Source of the DNA: Chromatiaceae bacterium
Lineage (GTDB): Bacteria; Pseudomonadota; Gammaproteobacteria; Chromatiales; Chromatiaceae
Assembly (NCBI GenBank): GCA_025458165.1
Contig: JALOTB010000001.1
Coordinates: 1-64,000, forward strand
Direction: 5' to 3'
DNA: 64,000 bases
The position numbers and the translations under genes were made by a program. The notes beneath the pieces are model-generated. The model saw only the letters and a program-made list of their open reading frames with translations, had not been told where the DNA came from and did not search any database. Shown one piece after another: positions 16,432-29,877 of the stretch. How positions within the stretch are numbered: position 1 is the first letter of the stretch; each line of letters begins with the position of its first letter.

Positions 16432-18264
16432 CTATTCGACCGTCACCGATTTCGCGAGATTGCGCGGCTGGTCGACGTCCGTGCCCTTGAGTACCGCCAC
16501 ATGGTAGGCGAGGAGCTGGAGCGGTACGGTGAACACCAGGGGGGAGATGATGCCGTCGACCTGCGGCACGCGGATGACCGTGATGCCGCGCTCCTCGTCC
16601 ATGCTGACCCGGTGATCGGCGAAGACAAAGAGCTCGCCGCCGCGGGCGCGGACCTCCTGGAGGTTGGACTTGAGCTTCTCCAGGAGCTTGTCGTTGGGGG
16701 CGACGGCCACTACCGGCATGTCCTCGTCGATGAGGGCGAGCGGTCCGTGCTTGAGCTCACCCGCCGGGTAGGCCTCGGCGTGGATGTAGGAGATCTCCTT
16801 GAGCTTGAGCGCCCCCTCCATGGCGATCGGGTACTGGTCGCCGCGGCCCAGGAACAGGGTGTGGCGCTTCTCGACGAAGCGCTCAGCGAGGGTGCGCACG
16901 GTGTCATCTAGGCCGAGGGCCTCGTCGATCTTCCCCGGCAGTGAGCGCATCAGGGCGACACGCTGGGCCTCGGTGGCCCCGTCCAGCCCGTTGTAGCGCC
17001 CGAGCACGGTGGTCAGGAGGAGCAGGGCGACCAACTGGGTCGTGAAGGCCTTGGTCGAAGCGACCCCGATCTCCGGCCCGGCGTGGGTGAGGAGGACGAG
17101 ATCGGACTCCCGCACCAGGGAGCTCTCGGGGGCATTGCAGATGGTGAGCGTGCTGGCGTAGCCGAGCCCCTTGGCCATCCGCAGCGCCGCCAGGGTGTCG
17201 GCGGTCTCGCCGGACTGGGAGATGGTGACGAAGAGTGCGCCTTGGGGAACCACGTGGCGGCGGTAACGGTACTCGCTCGCGACCTCGACCCTGCAGGGGA
17301 GCCCGGTCAGGGATTCGATCCAATAGCGCGCGACCAGCCCGGCGTGGAAGCTGGTGCCGCAGGCGACGATCTCGACCGCCCGGGTCGCGGCGAGGATCTC
17401 GGGGGCCTGGTTGCCGAAGGCCTCGGGCAGCACCCGCGAGCCGGTGAGCCGGCCCTCGAGGGTGTCGGCGATGGCGCGCGGCTGCTCGAAGATCTCTTTT
17501 TGCATGTAGTGGCGGAACTGGCCACGCTCGACGGCATCGGCGGAGAGCCCGGACTCCTTGACCGGGCGCTCGACCTGGTTGCCGGCGGCGTCCCAGATGC
17601 GAACCGCCTCGCGGGTGATCTCCGCGATGTCCCCCTCCTCCAGGAAGAGGAAGCGCGAGGTGACCGGGAGCAGGGCGAAGACGTCGGAGGCGATGAAGTT
17701 CTCGCCGAATCCGAGCCCAATCACCAGCGGGCTGCCCTGGCGGGCGGCGACCAGGCGCTCGGGGTCCTGGGTGTCGATCACGCCCAGCGCATAGGCCCCA
17801 TCGAGCCGGCGCCGAGCGCCCTGAACCGCGTCGACCAATCCCCGGCCCGCGGCGAGCTCGTCGTAGACCGCGTGCGCAATCACCTCGGTGTCGGTGGCGG
17901 AGGTAAAGCGGTGGCCGGCGGCGGTCTGCTCGCGGCGCAGCGCCTCGTGGTTCTCGATGATCCCGTTGTGGACCACGGCGCAGCGGTCGCGGCAGACGTG
18001 GGGATGGGCATTGCGCTCGGAGGGCTCCCCGTGGGTCGCCCAGCGGGTGTGGGCGATGCCCAGGGTACCAGGGAGCCCCTCGGTCGCGATGGCCTCGGCG
18101 AGGCGCTCGACCTTGCCCAGGGTGCGCAGCCGCCGGAGCTGGCCTGGCGCGCTCAGGATGGCCATGCCGGCGGAGTCGTAGCCGCGGTACTCCAGCCGCC
18201 GCAGCCCTTCGAGCAGGATGGCGGAGACCTCGCGCTGGGCGATCCCGCCGACGATACCGCACAT
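16432..18264 (-). CDS. glmS: Glucosamine-6-phosphate synthase (isomerizing)
   Basis: This 610-residue enzyme makes glucosamine-6-phosphate from fructose-6-phosphate and glutamine, the entry to peptidoglycan and LPS amino sugars. The N-terminal glutaminase begins [12 protein letters not shown] with nucleophile Cys2. Two SIS domains follow: the first has [11 protein letters not shown] and [15 protein letters not shown], the second [19 protein letters not shown]. The C-terminus LAKSVTVE is the conserved active-site tail. The length matches the family (about 609). It is downstream of glmU, 67 nt away on the same strand, so the two UDP-GlcNAc pathway genes are probably co-transcribed. Confidence 0.97.
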   Translation of the reverse strand: MCGIVGGIAQREVSAILLEGLRRLEYRGYDSAGMAILSAPGQLRRLRTLGKVERLAEAIATEGLPGTLGIAHTRWATHGEPSERNAHPHVCRDRCAVVHNGIIENHEALRREQTAAGHRFTSATDTEVIAHAVYDELAAGRGLVDAVQGARRRLDGAYALGVIDTQDPERLVAARQGSPLVIGLGFGENFIASDVFALLPVTSRFLFLEEGDIAEITREAVRIWDAAGNQVERPVKESGLSADAVERGQFRHYMQKEIFEQPRAIADTLEGRLTGSRVLPEAFGNQAPEILAATRAVEIVACGTSFHAGLVARYWIESLTGLPCRVEVASEYRYRRHVVPQGALFVTISQSGETADTLAALRMAKGLGYASTLTICNAPESSLVRESDLVLLTHAGPEIGVASTKAFTTQLVALLLLTTVLGRYNGLDGATEAQRVALMRSLPGKIDEALGLDDTVRTLAERFVEKRHTLFLGRGDQYPIAMEGALKLKEISYIHAEAYPAGELKHGPLALIDEDMPVVAVAPNDKLLEKLKSNLQEVRARGGELFVFADHRVSMDEERGITVIRVPQVDGIISPLVFTVPLQLLAYHVAVLKGTDVDQPRNLAKSVTVE

Positions 18265-18331
18265 GAGCCCGTCCCCCTTTGGTTTGCTGTCGCTCGCCGG
18301 TTGAACCCGACCCTGGGCCGGATGCGGCGCC

Positions 18332-19708
18332 TTACTCGGTCGGCTTGGGTTTCTTCTTCGGCCGCTCCCAATGCTCGATTGTGACCTGGCGGCCGCGCGC
18401 CAGGGTGAGCTTGTCGGGGGGCGCCGGCCGGGTGATCACGGACCCGGCCCCGATGGTCGCCCCAGCACCGACCTCGACCGGCGCGACCAGGGCGGTGTTG
18501 GAGCCGATGAAGGCGCCGTCCCCGATGAGGGTCCGGTGCTTGTTGGCCCCGTCGTAGTTGCAGGTGATGGTCCCGGCGCCGACGTTGACGCCGCGGCCGA
18601 TGGCCGAGTCGCCGACGTAGCTCAGGTGATTGACCTTGCTCCCCGCGCCGACCTGCGACTTCTTGATCTCGACGAAGTTGCCAACGTGCACGCCGGCGGC
18701 AAGCTCGGCGTCTGGGCGCAGGCGCGAGAAGGGGCCGATGCGCGCCCCGGCGCCGATGGCGGCCCCCTCGATCACACAGTTGGCGAAGACCTGGGTCTCC
18801 GGGCCGATCGAGCAGTCGCGTAGCACGCAGTTGGGGCCGATGGAGACGCCGTCGGCCAGGTGCACCTCGCCCTCGATCAAGACATTGACGTCGATGCTCA
18901 CATCGATCCCGGCGCTCAGCCGGCCGCGCAGATCGAAGCGCGCCGGATCGCTCAGGCTCACCCCGGCGCGCATCAGGACCTCCGCCTGGCGACGCTGGAA
19001 ATGGCGCTCCAAGGCGGCGAGCTGGACCCGGTCGTTGACGCCGGCGACCTCCTCCAGGCTGGCGGGGTGGGCGGTGGCGACATCCACCCCATCGTCCACG
19101 GCGAGCCCGATGACGTCCGTGAGGTAGTACTCACCCTGGGCGTTACCCCGCCCAATCCGACCCAGCCAATCCGCGAGCCTCGCCCGGTCGCCGACCAGGA
19201 AGCCTGTGTTGATTTCCTGGATGGCCCGCTCTTCGGGGGTCGCGTCCTTCTCCTCGACGATGCGGAGCACCCGCCCGTCGGCACCGCGGACGATCCGCCC
19301 GTAGCCGTCCGGGTGATCCAGACTAACGGTGAGCAGCCCGAGACCAGTGTGCGCCGCGGCGTCCACTAGGCCCCGGAGGGTCGCGGAGGCGATCAGGGGC
19401 ACGTCGCCATACAGGACCAGGATGCGATCGACGTCCCTGAGCTCAGGCATCGCCTGCATCAGGGCGTGGCCCGTGCCGTGCTGCTCGGCCTGCTCGACCC
19501 AGGTGCAGCGCGCCGCGGCAAGCGCCGAGCGCACCGCCTCGCCCCCGTGCCCGTAGACCACGCAGACGGGCTCCGCACCTAGTGCGTGGGCCGCGTCGAG
19601 GACGTGGGCGAGGAGCGGCCGGCCGGCCAGCGGATGGAGCACCTTCGGCAGGCGCGAGCGCATGCGGGTCCCTTGACCCGCGGCGAGGATGGCGACACCA
19701 AGTCTCAT
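18332..19708 (-). CDS. glmU: Bifunctional UDP-GlcNAc synthesis enzyme GlmU
   Basis: This 458-residue enzyme has an N-terminal uridylyltransferase domain ([20 protein letters not shown], then YGDVPLI) and a C-terminal left-handed beta helix of hexapeptide repeats (for example [20 protein letters not shown] and [15 protein letters not shown]) that acetylates glucosamine-1-phosphate. Together they finish UDP-N-acetylglucosamine in the cytoplasm. The length equals that of E. coli GlmU within a few residues. It lies between a SlyD-like gene and glmS. The ATP-operon/glmU/glmS order is common in gammaproteobacteria. Confidence 0.97.
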   Translation of the reverse strand: MRLGVAILAAGQGTRMRSRLPKVLHPLAGRPLLAHVLDAAHALGAEPVCVVYGHGGEAVRSALAAARCTWVEQAEQHGTGHALMQAMPELRDVDRILVLYGDVPLIASATLRGLVDAAAHTGLGLLTVSLDHPDGYGRIVRGADGRVLRIVEEKDATPEERAIQEINTGFLVGDRARLADWLGRIGRGNAQGEYYLTDVIGLAVDDGVDVATAHPASLEEVAGVNDRVQLAALERHFQRRQAEVLMRAGVSLSDPARFDLRGRLSAGIDVSIDVNVLIEGEVHLADGVSIGPNCVLRDCSIGPETQVFANCVIEGAAIGAGARIGPFSRLRPDAELAAGVHVGNFVEIKKSQVGAGSKVNHLSYVGDSAIGRGVNVGAGTITCNYDGANKHRTLIGDGAFIGSNTALVAPVEVGAGATIGAGSVITRPAPPDKLTLARGRQVTIEHWERPKKKPKPTE

Positions 19709-19793
19709 GGTCTAACCCTGGCGGGGATGGACTGGGCGGTGAGCCTCGCGTCCTCTCGCGGAGAAGGCATGGCGGGGCTCGCTTAGCCGCGCC

Positions 19794-20285
19794 TCAGTGC
19801 AGGGCGGTGGAGGTCGCGCAGGAGACGCCGTCCTGGCTCAGCTCTTCGCGCGTCGGATCACGCACCTCGTGGATGCGGACGTGCACGCGCAGGGCCTTGC
19901 CGGCGAGGGGGTGGTTACCATCGACCGTGAGACGCCCGTTCTCAATCCGCGTCACGTAGAAGGTCTTGACCTCCCCGGACTCGTTCTGCATCTGGACCTC
20001 CGCCCCGACATAGCGGAACTGCGGCGGGACGTTGTCGATGTCGTCGGTGAAGGTGAGCTCCGGGTCGTGCGGCCCGAAGCCCTGATCGGGCGAGAGCTCG
20101 AGCTCGACCTTGTCCCCGGCGCGCTTGCCGGTGATCGCGCGGTCCATCCCGCCGATCAGCTCGCTGCGGCCGCCGTGGATGTAGCCGACGGGCAGATCGG
20201 TCTGCTCCAGCACGCTGCCGTGCTCGTCGACGATGCTGTAGGTGAGCGTAACGTACTTGCCGTCGGTGATGCTTTGCTCGGACAT
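19794..20285 (-). CDS. SlyD-like FKBP-type peptidyl-prolyl isomerase
   Basis: This 163-residue protein begins with the SlyD-like strand KYVTLTYSIVDEHGSVLEQT, contains an inserted-flap region (GDKVELELSPDQGFGPHDPE), and returns with LTVDGNHPLAGKALRVHVRI. The family catalyses cis-trans proline isomerisation and acts as a chaperone. The histidine-rich metal-binding tail of E. coli SlyD is missing; the end is short (DGVSCATSTALH). It sits alone between atpC and glmU. The function of this short form is inferred from family alone. Confidence 0.85.
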   Translation of the reverse strand: MSEQSITDGKYVTLTYSIVDEHGSVLEQTDLPVGYIHGGRSELIGGMDRAITGKRAGDKVELELSPDQGFGPHDPELTFTDDIDNVPPQFRYVGAEVQMQNESGEVKTFYVTRIENGRLTVDGNHPLAGKALRVHVRIHEVRDPTREELSQDGVSCATSTALH

Positions 20286-20340
20286 CGCAGGATCGGAAGA
20301 TTGGATACGGCCATTGGGTTGGCCGTGATTAACGCAGATC

Positions 20341-20368
20341 GCGGGGACCCGTGCAAACGGACCCCCGC
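20341..20368 (-). terminator. Nested hairpin after atpC (candidate terminator)
   Basis: GCGGGG (20341-20346) pairs with CCCCGC (20363-20368), and an inner CCGT-GCAA-ACGG stem (20349-20360) closes on the stem. It is about 45 nt past the atpC stop. There is no T-run, so termination would be weak or Rho-assisted, or it may act as a 3' stabiliser of the atp transcript. Confidence 0.45.
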
Positions 20369-20410
20369 AACCGGACGACAGACGGAAGACCGAGCCGGGG
20401 CCGACGGGCC

Positions 20411-20836
20411 TCAGCGGCCGGTCATCTTGCGCAGCTTCTCGATGGCACGGAGCTGGGCGACGGCCTCGGCGAGCTCGGCCTGGGCCTTGGCGTACTCGAA
20501 CTCCGCCACCTTGCCGGCGAGGGCGTCCTCGGCACGGCGCTTGGCCTCCATGGCGGCGGCCTCGTCGAGATCATGGGCGCGGATCGCGGTGTCCGCCAGC
20601 ACGGTCACCACGCTAGGCTGCACCTCCAGCATGCCGCCGGAGACGTAGAAGTGCTCCTGCTCGCCGCGCTCATTCTCGACCCGCACGTCGCCCGGCTTCA
20701 GCCGACTGATGAAGGCGGTATGGCGGGGGGCGATGCCAACCTCGCCCATCTCCGCCGGGGCGTAGACCATGGTCGCGGTGCCCGAGTGGATGGCGCCCTC
20801 CGCGCTCACGATGTCGACATGGATGGTCATGGCCAT
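20411..20836 (-). CDS. atpC: ATP synthase epsilon subunit
   Basis: This is the 141-residue epsilon subunit of F1. The N-terminal beta sandwich starts with [17 protein letters not shown] and has the conserved [20 protein letters not shown] helical hairpin rich in alanine follows ([17 protein letters not shown]). It sits on the gamma subunit and inhibits ATP hydrolysis when extended. It is the last gene of the atp operon, 19 nt after atpD, as in nearly all gammaproteobacteria. The start could be the internal ATG two codons later; both fit. Confidence 0.97.
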   Translation of the reverse strand: MAMTIHVDIVSAEGAIHSGTATMVYAPAEMGEVGIAPRHTAFISRLKPGDVRVENERGEQEHFYVSGGMLEVQPSVVTVLADTAIRAHDLDEAAAMEAKRRAEDALAGKVAEFEYAKAQAELAEAVAQLRAIEKLRKMTGR

Positions 20837-20855
20837 GGTCGGATTCTCCGCGGAC

Positions 20856-22238
<1,383 letters not shown>

Positions 22239-22295
22239 CTATCCTCTTCTCGCCGGGGGGCGTCGTCGAATGCTGTTGCGCGCGATCGCGGCGGG

Positions 22296-23159
22296 CTAGA
22301 CGGCGGCGGCGCCGCTCACGATCTCGGAAATTTCTTGGGTGATCGCGGCCTGGCGCGCCTTGTTGTAGACGAGCTGGAGCTCGTCGATCAGGTTGCCCGC
22401 GTTGTCGGTCGCCGCCTTCATGGCGACCATGCGGGCGGCCTGCTCACAGGCGCCGTTCTCGACCACCGCCTGGTAGACCAGGGACTCGATGTAACGGGTG
22501 AGCAGGGCGTCGAGCACCGTCTTGGCGCTGGGCTCGTAGATATAGTCCCAGTGCAGGGGCATCGCCTCCTGCTCCCCGCCGACGAGCGGGACGAGCTGGC
22601 GGATCACCGGGCGCTGGGTCATCGTGTTGACGAACTCGTTGCTCGCCACGTAGATCGCGTCGATCTGCTGGTTCTCGAAGGCGTCGAGCATGACCTTGAC
22701 AGTGCCGATCAGGTCCTCGACGTGAGGGTTATCTCCGAGCTGCGTGGTCTGCGCCAGGACGTTGCCGCCGAAGCGGCGGAAGAATCCCAGCGCCTTGCTC
22801 CCGATGGTGCAGAAGACCGGCTCAATGCCCTCGCCCCTTAGGGCCTTGATCTCGTGCAGCAGGCGGCGCAACAGGTTGCTGTTCAGCCCGCCGCACAGGC
22901 CGCGGTCGGAGGACACCACGATGTAACCGATGCGCTTGCGCGGCCGCTCCACCGCCATGAAGGAGTGGTGGTACTCGGGGGTGGCGCGCGCCAGGTGGCT
23001 GATCACCTGCAGCATCTTCTCCGCATAGGGGCGGGAGGCGGCCATGCGGTCCTGGGCACGGCGCATCTTGGACGCCGCGACCATCTGCATGGCCTTGGTG
23101 ATCTTCTGCGTGCTCTTGATGCTTGCGATCTTGGTTCGGACTTCTTTCGCGCCGGCCAT
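22296..23159 (-). CDS. atpG: ATP synthase gamma subunit
   Basis: This 287-residue rotor shaft of F1 has the N-terminal coiled coil [20 protein letters not shown] and the C-terminal counterpart ending in [20 protein letters not shown]. The central Rossmann-like part has [20 protein letters not shown]. It transmits rotation of the c-ring to the catalytic beta subunits. The length equals that of E. coli AtpG (287). It lies between atpA and atpD in the normal order. Confidence 0.97.
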   Translation of the reverse strand: MAGAKEVRTKIASIKSTQKITKAMQMVAASKMRRAQDRMAASRPYAEKMLQVISHLARATPEYHHSFMAVERPRKRIGYIVVSSDRGLCGGLNSNLLRRLLHEIKALRGEGIEPVFCTIGSKALGFFRRFGGNVLAQTTQLGDNPHVEDLIGTVKVMLDAFENQQIDAIYVASNEFVNTMTQRPVIRQLVPLVGGEQEAMPLHWDYIYEPSAKTVLDALLTRYIESLVYQAVVENGACEQAARMVAMKAATDNAGNLIDELQLVYNKARQAAITQEISEIVSGAAAV

Positions 23160-23233
23160 TCGTCAGCTCCCAGCCGCCAGCCGCGGGCTGGCTCGGTCAA
23201 TCGGGTGGTCCGCCCTGGTCATGTCCTGGAGGC

Positions 23234-24775
<1,542 letters not shown>

Positions 24776-24788
24776 GGCGGTGTTCCGT

Positions 24789-25328
24789 TCAGAATTGCAG
24801 TGCGTGGGCAAGCTGCCGGAGCTTGCCGCGGACCGAGGCGTCGATCACCAGGTCACCGGAGCGGATCTCCACCCCCCCGATCAGCTCGGGGTCCTCCTCG
24901 ACACGGAGCTCCACCCGACCGCCGAGGCGCCGCGTCAGCGCGGCGGCAAGCTCGGCCTGCTGCTCGGGGCCGACGGGGTAGGCGCTGCGCACCAGGACGT
25001 GGCGCACCCCTTGGTCGGCGATGCGGCTCGCCTCGAACAGCTCGGCGATCTCCGGGATGGCGCCGAGGCGGGCGTTGTCCGCCAGCAGGCGCACCAGGTT
25101 TTCGGCCTCGACCGGGAGGGCGTCGCCGCACACCTCTAGGATCATGTCGCGGATGCGCTCCCGCGGGACGTTCGGATTGGCGATCTGGGCAGCCATCTGC
25201 GGGTCGCTCGCCACCGCGGACAACAGGGCCAGGGCCTGCGACCAGGACTCGACGACGCCGGCCTCTTTGGCCCGGGCGAACACCGCCTCGGCATAGGGCC
25301 GGGCGATGGTGGTGATCTCTCCAGCCAT
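24789..25328 (-). CDS. atpH: ATP synthase delta subunit
   Basis: This 179-residue peripheral-stalk subunit joins subunit b to the top of the alpha3beta3 ring. It begins with [19 protein letters not shown], the conserved OSCP-like start, and ends with the motif [30 protein letters not shown] region ([20 protein letters not shown]). The length is near that of E. coli (177). It is 9 nt after atpF and shares the operon. Confidence 0.96.
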   Translation of the reverse strand: MAGEITTIARPYAEAVFARAKEAGVVESWSQALALLSAVASDPQMAAQIANPNVPRERIRDMILEVCGDALPVEAENLVRLLADNARLGAIPEIAELFEASRIADQGVRHVLVRSAYPVGPEQQAELAAALTRRLGGRVELRVEEDPELIGGVEIRSGDLVIDASVRGKLRQLAHALQF

Positions 25329-25337
25329 GGTGTTGCC

Positions 25338-25808
25338 TTAGAGCTGCTTGGCGAAGGCGTCGACGAGGGTGCCGTGGGCCTTGGGGTCGATCTCCTTCTG
25401 CAGGATCCGCTCGGCGGCGGCCACCGCGAGATCGGCCACCCGCTGGCGTAGGTTCTCGCGCGCGCGGTTGGTCTCCTGGTCGATCTCCGCCTTGGCCGCG
25501 GCGACCAGCCGAGCACCCTCGGCGCGGGCCTCCTGCTTGGCCTCGTCGACGATCTCGCTGGCGCGCTTCTGCGCCTGGTTGACGATCTCGGCCGCCTGCG
25601 CCTTGGCCTGCTGCAGGATCTCCAGGGCGCGCTTCTGACCGAGCTCCTGCTCGTGGTGCCCGCGCTCGGCCGCCGCCAGGCCCTCGGCGATCTTCGCCTT
25701 GCGCGCCTCCAGCGCCTTAACGATGGGGGCCCAGACGAACTTCATGGTGAACCAGACGAACACCGCGAAGGCGATCATCTGGCCGATGAGCGTCAGATTG
25801 AAATTCAT
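25338..25808 (-). CDS. atpF: ATP synthase subunit b
   Basis: This 156-residue subunit has one N-terminal membrane helix ([20 protein letters not shown]) followed by a long charged coiled coil rich in A, E, K and R that forms the peripheral stalk. The ATG at 25808 gives the exact E. coli length; upstream codons in frame have no homology. A single b gene is present, so the stalk is a b homodimer rather than the b/b' pair of cyanobacteria and Rhodospirillales. Confidence 0.96.
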   Translation of the reverse strand: MNFNLTLIGQMIAFAVFVWFTMKFVWAPIVKALEARKAKIAEGLAAAERGHHEQELGQKRALEILQQAKAQAAEIVNQAQKRASEIVDEAKQEARAEGARLVAAAKAEIDQETNRARENLRQRVADLAVAAAERILQKEIDPKAHGTLVDAFAKQL

Positions 25809-25857
25809 GCTACGCCTCGCAGGGCAGTCGTGAGAACGAGCCTGTCGCGACCGGCGC

Positions 25858-26984
<1,127 letters not shown>

Positions 26985-27329
26985 TCAACTCCCAGGTGTC
27001 TGGCCCGCGCCCGCCACGGACGCGAGAACCGCCGGCAGCACCTGCGCGGCAAAGTAAGCGGCAATCAGCGCCAACGGGCTGAGGCCCTCGAGCGTCGCGA
27101 AGGAGACCGCGAAGAGGGTCAGGGTCAACCCGAGCTTTGCGATCTCCGCGCCATAGAGGCGAGCACCGAGCACCTTGACGTCCGACGTTTCGTCGCCGCG
27201 AAGGACCCAGTGAGCAAAGGCCAGGTTCGCCACGAGACAGACGCCAGCACCGATCAGGACCGAGAGCGCGATCGACGCGCCGAACGGCCAGGCCAGGATC
27301 GGCAAGAGCAGCGTCATGGCAAGCTGCAC
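26985..27329 (-). CDS. atpI: ATP synthase accessory protein I
   Basis: This 114-residue protein with four hydrophobic stretches has the AtpI-type pattern ALSVLIGAGVCLVANLAFAH followed by KLGLTLTLFAVSFA. AtpI helps assemble the c-ring but is not part of the finished enzyme. The start is a GTG at 27329; the in-frame codons upstream (IKRVLGV) look like family N-terminus but contain no better start codon before the promoter. It is the first gene of the operon, about 85-90 nt downstream of a sigma-70 promoter. Confidence 0.8.
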   Translation of the reverse strand: MQLAMTLLLPILAWPFGASIALSVLIGAGVCLVANLAFAHWVLRGDETSDVKVLGARLYGAEIAKLGLTLTLFAVSFATLEGLSPLALIAAYFAAQVLPAVLASVAGAGQTPGS

Positions 27330-27419
27330 ACCCAGGACCCGCTTGATCTGCGGGTCGTGCGGTTGGCGCTTTGCCCCTTGTGGACTCGGAATTCTGACCC
27401 CCTCCCACGCCGCCGCGGA

Positions 27420-27448
27420 AGTATAAGTGCGGGCGAATATACGGTCAA
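27420..27448 (-). promoter_or_regulatory. Sigma-70 promoter of the atp operon
   Basis: On the minus strand TTGACC (27448-27443) and TATACT (27425-27420) are separated by exactly 17 nt, close to the -35/-10 consensus. Transcription would start about 27413, upstream of atpI. This is the clearest housekeeping promoter in the window and suggests atp is transcribed separately from parAB. Confidence 0.75.
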
Positions 27449-27523
27449 ACCGGGCTCGTCAGATCCGGCAACGGTTGGGCGGTCGGCCAACGGGATAACT
27501 GACTGATGGGCCTCGAACAGCCC

Positions 27524-28414
27524 TTACTTGATGTGCCCCAGGATTCCGTCGAGCTCGTCGAGGCTGTTGTAGGCAATCACCAACCGGCCGGCCCCCCGCC
27601 GCCCCTGCTGGATCAGGACCCTGGCCCCGAGGCGGTCGGTGAGGTCGTCCTGCAGGCGACGGACGTCGGGGTCCGGCTCGACCCGCGGCAGGGTCCGCGG
27701 GGTCTCCTCGCCCTCTAGCTGCAGGCGGCGCACCCGCCGCTCGGTCTCGCGCACGGAGAGCCCGCGCGCGACGACCTCGCCGGCGGCGCGGCTCTGCTGC
27801 GGACCGCGCAGGCCCAGCAGCGCCCGGGCATGACCCATCTCCAGGCGGCCGCCGCGCAGGTAGCCCTTCACCTCGTCATTGAGCTCGAGGAGGCGCAGCA
27901 AGTTGGTAACCGTGGTGCGCGACTTGCCCACCGCCTCGGCGACCTGCTGGTGGGTCAGTCCGAACTCGGTCAGCAGCCGGGCGAGGGCCTCCGCCTCTTC
28001 GAGGGGATTGAGGTCGGCGCGTTGGATATTCTCGATCAACGCGATGGCGATGGCCGCCTGCTCGTCGACATCGCGCACCACCACCGGGATCTCGCGGAGC
28101 CCAGCCTGCTGGGAGGCACGCCAGCGACGCTCGCCCGCGACGATTTCGTAGCGCCCTTCCCCGATGGGCCGCACCACGATGGGCTGGATCACCCCTTGGG
28201 CGGCGATGGAGTCGGCGAGCTCGCGCAGGCTGTCGGGGTCGAAGTCGCGCCGCGGCTGGTAGCGGCCGCGCTGGATGAGGTCGAGCGGCAGGCTCGACAG
28301 CGACTCCTGCGCCGAGGCCCCGGCGATGCCTTCCTCATCGCCCAGCTCGATCTCGCGCGCGCCCCCGAGCAGCGCCTCCAGACCCCGGCCCAAGCCTCGC
28401 TTCTTCACCGACAT
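27524..28414 (-). CDS. parB: Chromosome partitioning protein ParB
   Basis: This 296-residue centromere-binding protein has the N-terminal motif RGLGRGLEALLG that contacts ParA, the CTP-binding domain with GERRWRASQQAGL, and a helix-turn-helix with LTHQQVAEAVGKSRTTVTNLLRL-type sequence (HQQVAEAVGKSRTTVTNLL). It loads at parS sites and spreads as a clamp to organise the origin. Two parS-like sites lie in recF in this window. It is downstream of parA by 19 nt. Confidence 0.96.
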   Translation of the reverse strand: MSVKKRGLGRGLEALLGGAREIELGDEEGIAGASAQESLSSLPLDLIQRGRYQPRRDFDPDSLRELADSIAAQGVIQPIVVRPIGEGRYEIVAGERRWRASQQAGLREIPVVVRDVDEQAAIAIALIENIQRADLNPLEEAEALARLLTEFGLTHQQVAEAVGKSRTTVTNLLRLLELNDEVKGYLRGGRLEMGHARALLGLRGPQQSRAAGEVVARGLSVRETERRVRRLQLEGEETPRTLPRVEPDPDVRRLQDDLTDRLGARVLIQQGRRGAGRLVIAYNSLDELDGILGHIK

Positions 28415-28433
28415 TCGGCCCCTCCTCCTCGAT

Positions 28434-29222
28434 TCAGGCCGCCGCGGCCCGTTTCTCCTGGCGCCGCAAGACCTCGCTCGCGAGCGCTAGGTAAGAGATC
28501 GCGCCGCGGGAGCTGCTATCGTAGAGCAGCACGGGCAGCCCGTGGCTGGGCGCCTCGGCAAGACGCACGTTGCGCGGGATGATGGTGCGGTAGACCTCGT
28601 CCGTGAAGTGGGTGACGAGCTGGGTGGAGACCTGGTTGGCGAGGTTGTTGCGCGGGTCGTGCATGGTGCGCAGTATGCCCTCGATGCGCAGCCCGCGGTT
28701 GCGCGTCACGCGGATCTGCTCGATGGTGTCGAGCAGGGCGGAGAGTCCCTCTAGCGCGTAGTACTCGCACTGGATCGGGATCAGCACCCCCTGGGCCGCC
28801 ACCAAGGCGTTGACCGTGAGCATGTTGAGCGATGGCGGGCAGTCGATGATGACGAGCTCGTAGTCGTCGCCGACGTTGGCGAGCAGGTGCGCGAGCCGCC
28901 GCTCGCGCTCGGGTGAGTGCATCAGACCGACCTCGGCAGCGGTGAGATCTCCGTTGGCGGGCAGGAGATCGAAGCCCGGGCTCGGCTCATCAACGCGGCA
29001 CCGGCAGTCGGCGAGCGACAGGTCCCCGAGCAGCAGGTCGCAGGTCGTGCGCACGAGTGCGTGCTTGTCGACCCCACAGCCCATGGTGGCATTGCCCTGC
29101 GGGTCCATATCAACGAGCAGGACGCGCCGCCCCATGGAGGCGAGGGACGCCGCCAGGTTGACGGCCGTGGTGGTCTTACCCACGCCACCCTTCTGATTGG
29201 CAATGGCGATCGTGCGGACCAT
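28434..29222 (-). CDS. parA: Chromosome partitioning ATPase ParA/Soj
   Basis: This 262-residue ParA/MinD-type ATPase has the deviant Walker [15 protein letters not shown] and downstream motifs [12 protein letters not shown] and [11 protein letters not shown]. It positions ParB-origin complexes along the nucleoid. The ATG at 29222 ([13 protein letters not shown]) is preferred over in-frame upstream codons without homology. It lies 10 nt after rsmG and before parB. Confidence 0.96.
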   Translation of the reverse strand: MVRTIAIANQKGGVGKTTTAVNLAASLASMGRRVLLVDMDPQGNATMGCGVDKHALVRTTCDLLLGDLSLADCRCRVDEPSPGFDLLPANGDLTAAEVGLMHSPERERRLAHLLANVGDDYELVIIDCPPSLNMLTVNALVAAQGVLIPIQCEYYALEGLSALLDTIEQIRVTRNRGLRIEGILRTMHDPRNNLANQVSTQLVTHFTDEVYRTIIPRNVRLAEAPSHGLPVLLYDSSSRGAISYLALASEVLRRQEKRAAAA

Positions 29223-29232
29223 GTCGGCCTCT

Positions 29233-29877
29233 CTACTCCGGGCGGATCTCAATGAGATGGCGCTCCCCCTCCACAAAGGGCACCGCCAGGCGGTGCACCA
29301 GGACGCGGCCGAGCACCGGGGCGAGCGCCGCGAGCTCCTCGCTCGGGCGACGGCCCTTCATCACCAGGAGGCGCCCGGACGGCTCAAGGAGGGGTTCGGC
29401 GGCCGCAGCAAGGACGGCGAGGGGCGCCACGGCGCGGCTCAGAATGGTAGCGAATTTTCGCCCGGGTCGATACGACTCGAACCGTGCCTGGACCACCTCC
29501 ACATTGGTGAGCGCGAGCTCGAGGGCGGCCTGACGCACGAAGCGCGTCTTCTTGCCGCTGCTGTCGAGGAGGGCGAACGCCCGCCCGGGCTGGGTGATCG
29601 CCAGCGGCAGGCCCGGCAGGCCGGCCCCCGTTCCCACATCTAGCACGCTGTCTCCCTGTAAGTAGGCGCTCACAGACAGGCTGTCGAGCAGGTGACGGGC
29701 GACCATCTCGATCGGGTCGCGGACCGCGGTCAGGTTGTAGGCCCGGTTCCACCGCGCGAGGAGCGCGACCAGCGCGAGCAGCCGCTCGCGCTCGGCGTGA
29801 TCGGGGTTGAGCACCAGGCGAGCGAGTCCATCATCGAGGCGGGCGCGGAGCTCGGCCTCGTCGGGCGCCGGAGTCAT
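29233..29877 (-). CDS. rsmG: 16S rRNA (guanine-N7) methyltransferase RsmG
   Basis: This 214-residue SAM-dependent enzyme methylates G527 (E. coli numbering) in 16S rRNA. It has the SAM motif [17 protein letters not shown], preceded by [13 protein letters not shown], both typical of GidB/RsmG. Its start overlaps the mnmG stop (ATGA), the normal coupling of this pair. Confidence 0.95.
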   Translation of the reverse strand: MTPAPDEAELRARLDDGLARLVLNPDHAERERLLALVALLARWNRAYNLTAVRDPIEMVARHLLDSLSVSAYLQGDSVLDVGTGAGLPGLPLAITQPGRAFALLDSSGKKTRFVRQAALELALTNVEVVQARFESYRPGRKFATILSRAVAPLAVLAAAAEPLLEPSGRLLVMKGRRPSEELAALAPVLGRVLVHRLAVPFVEGERHLIEIRPE

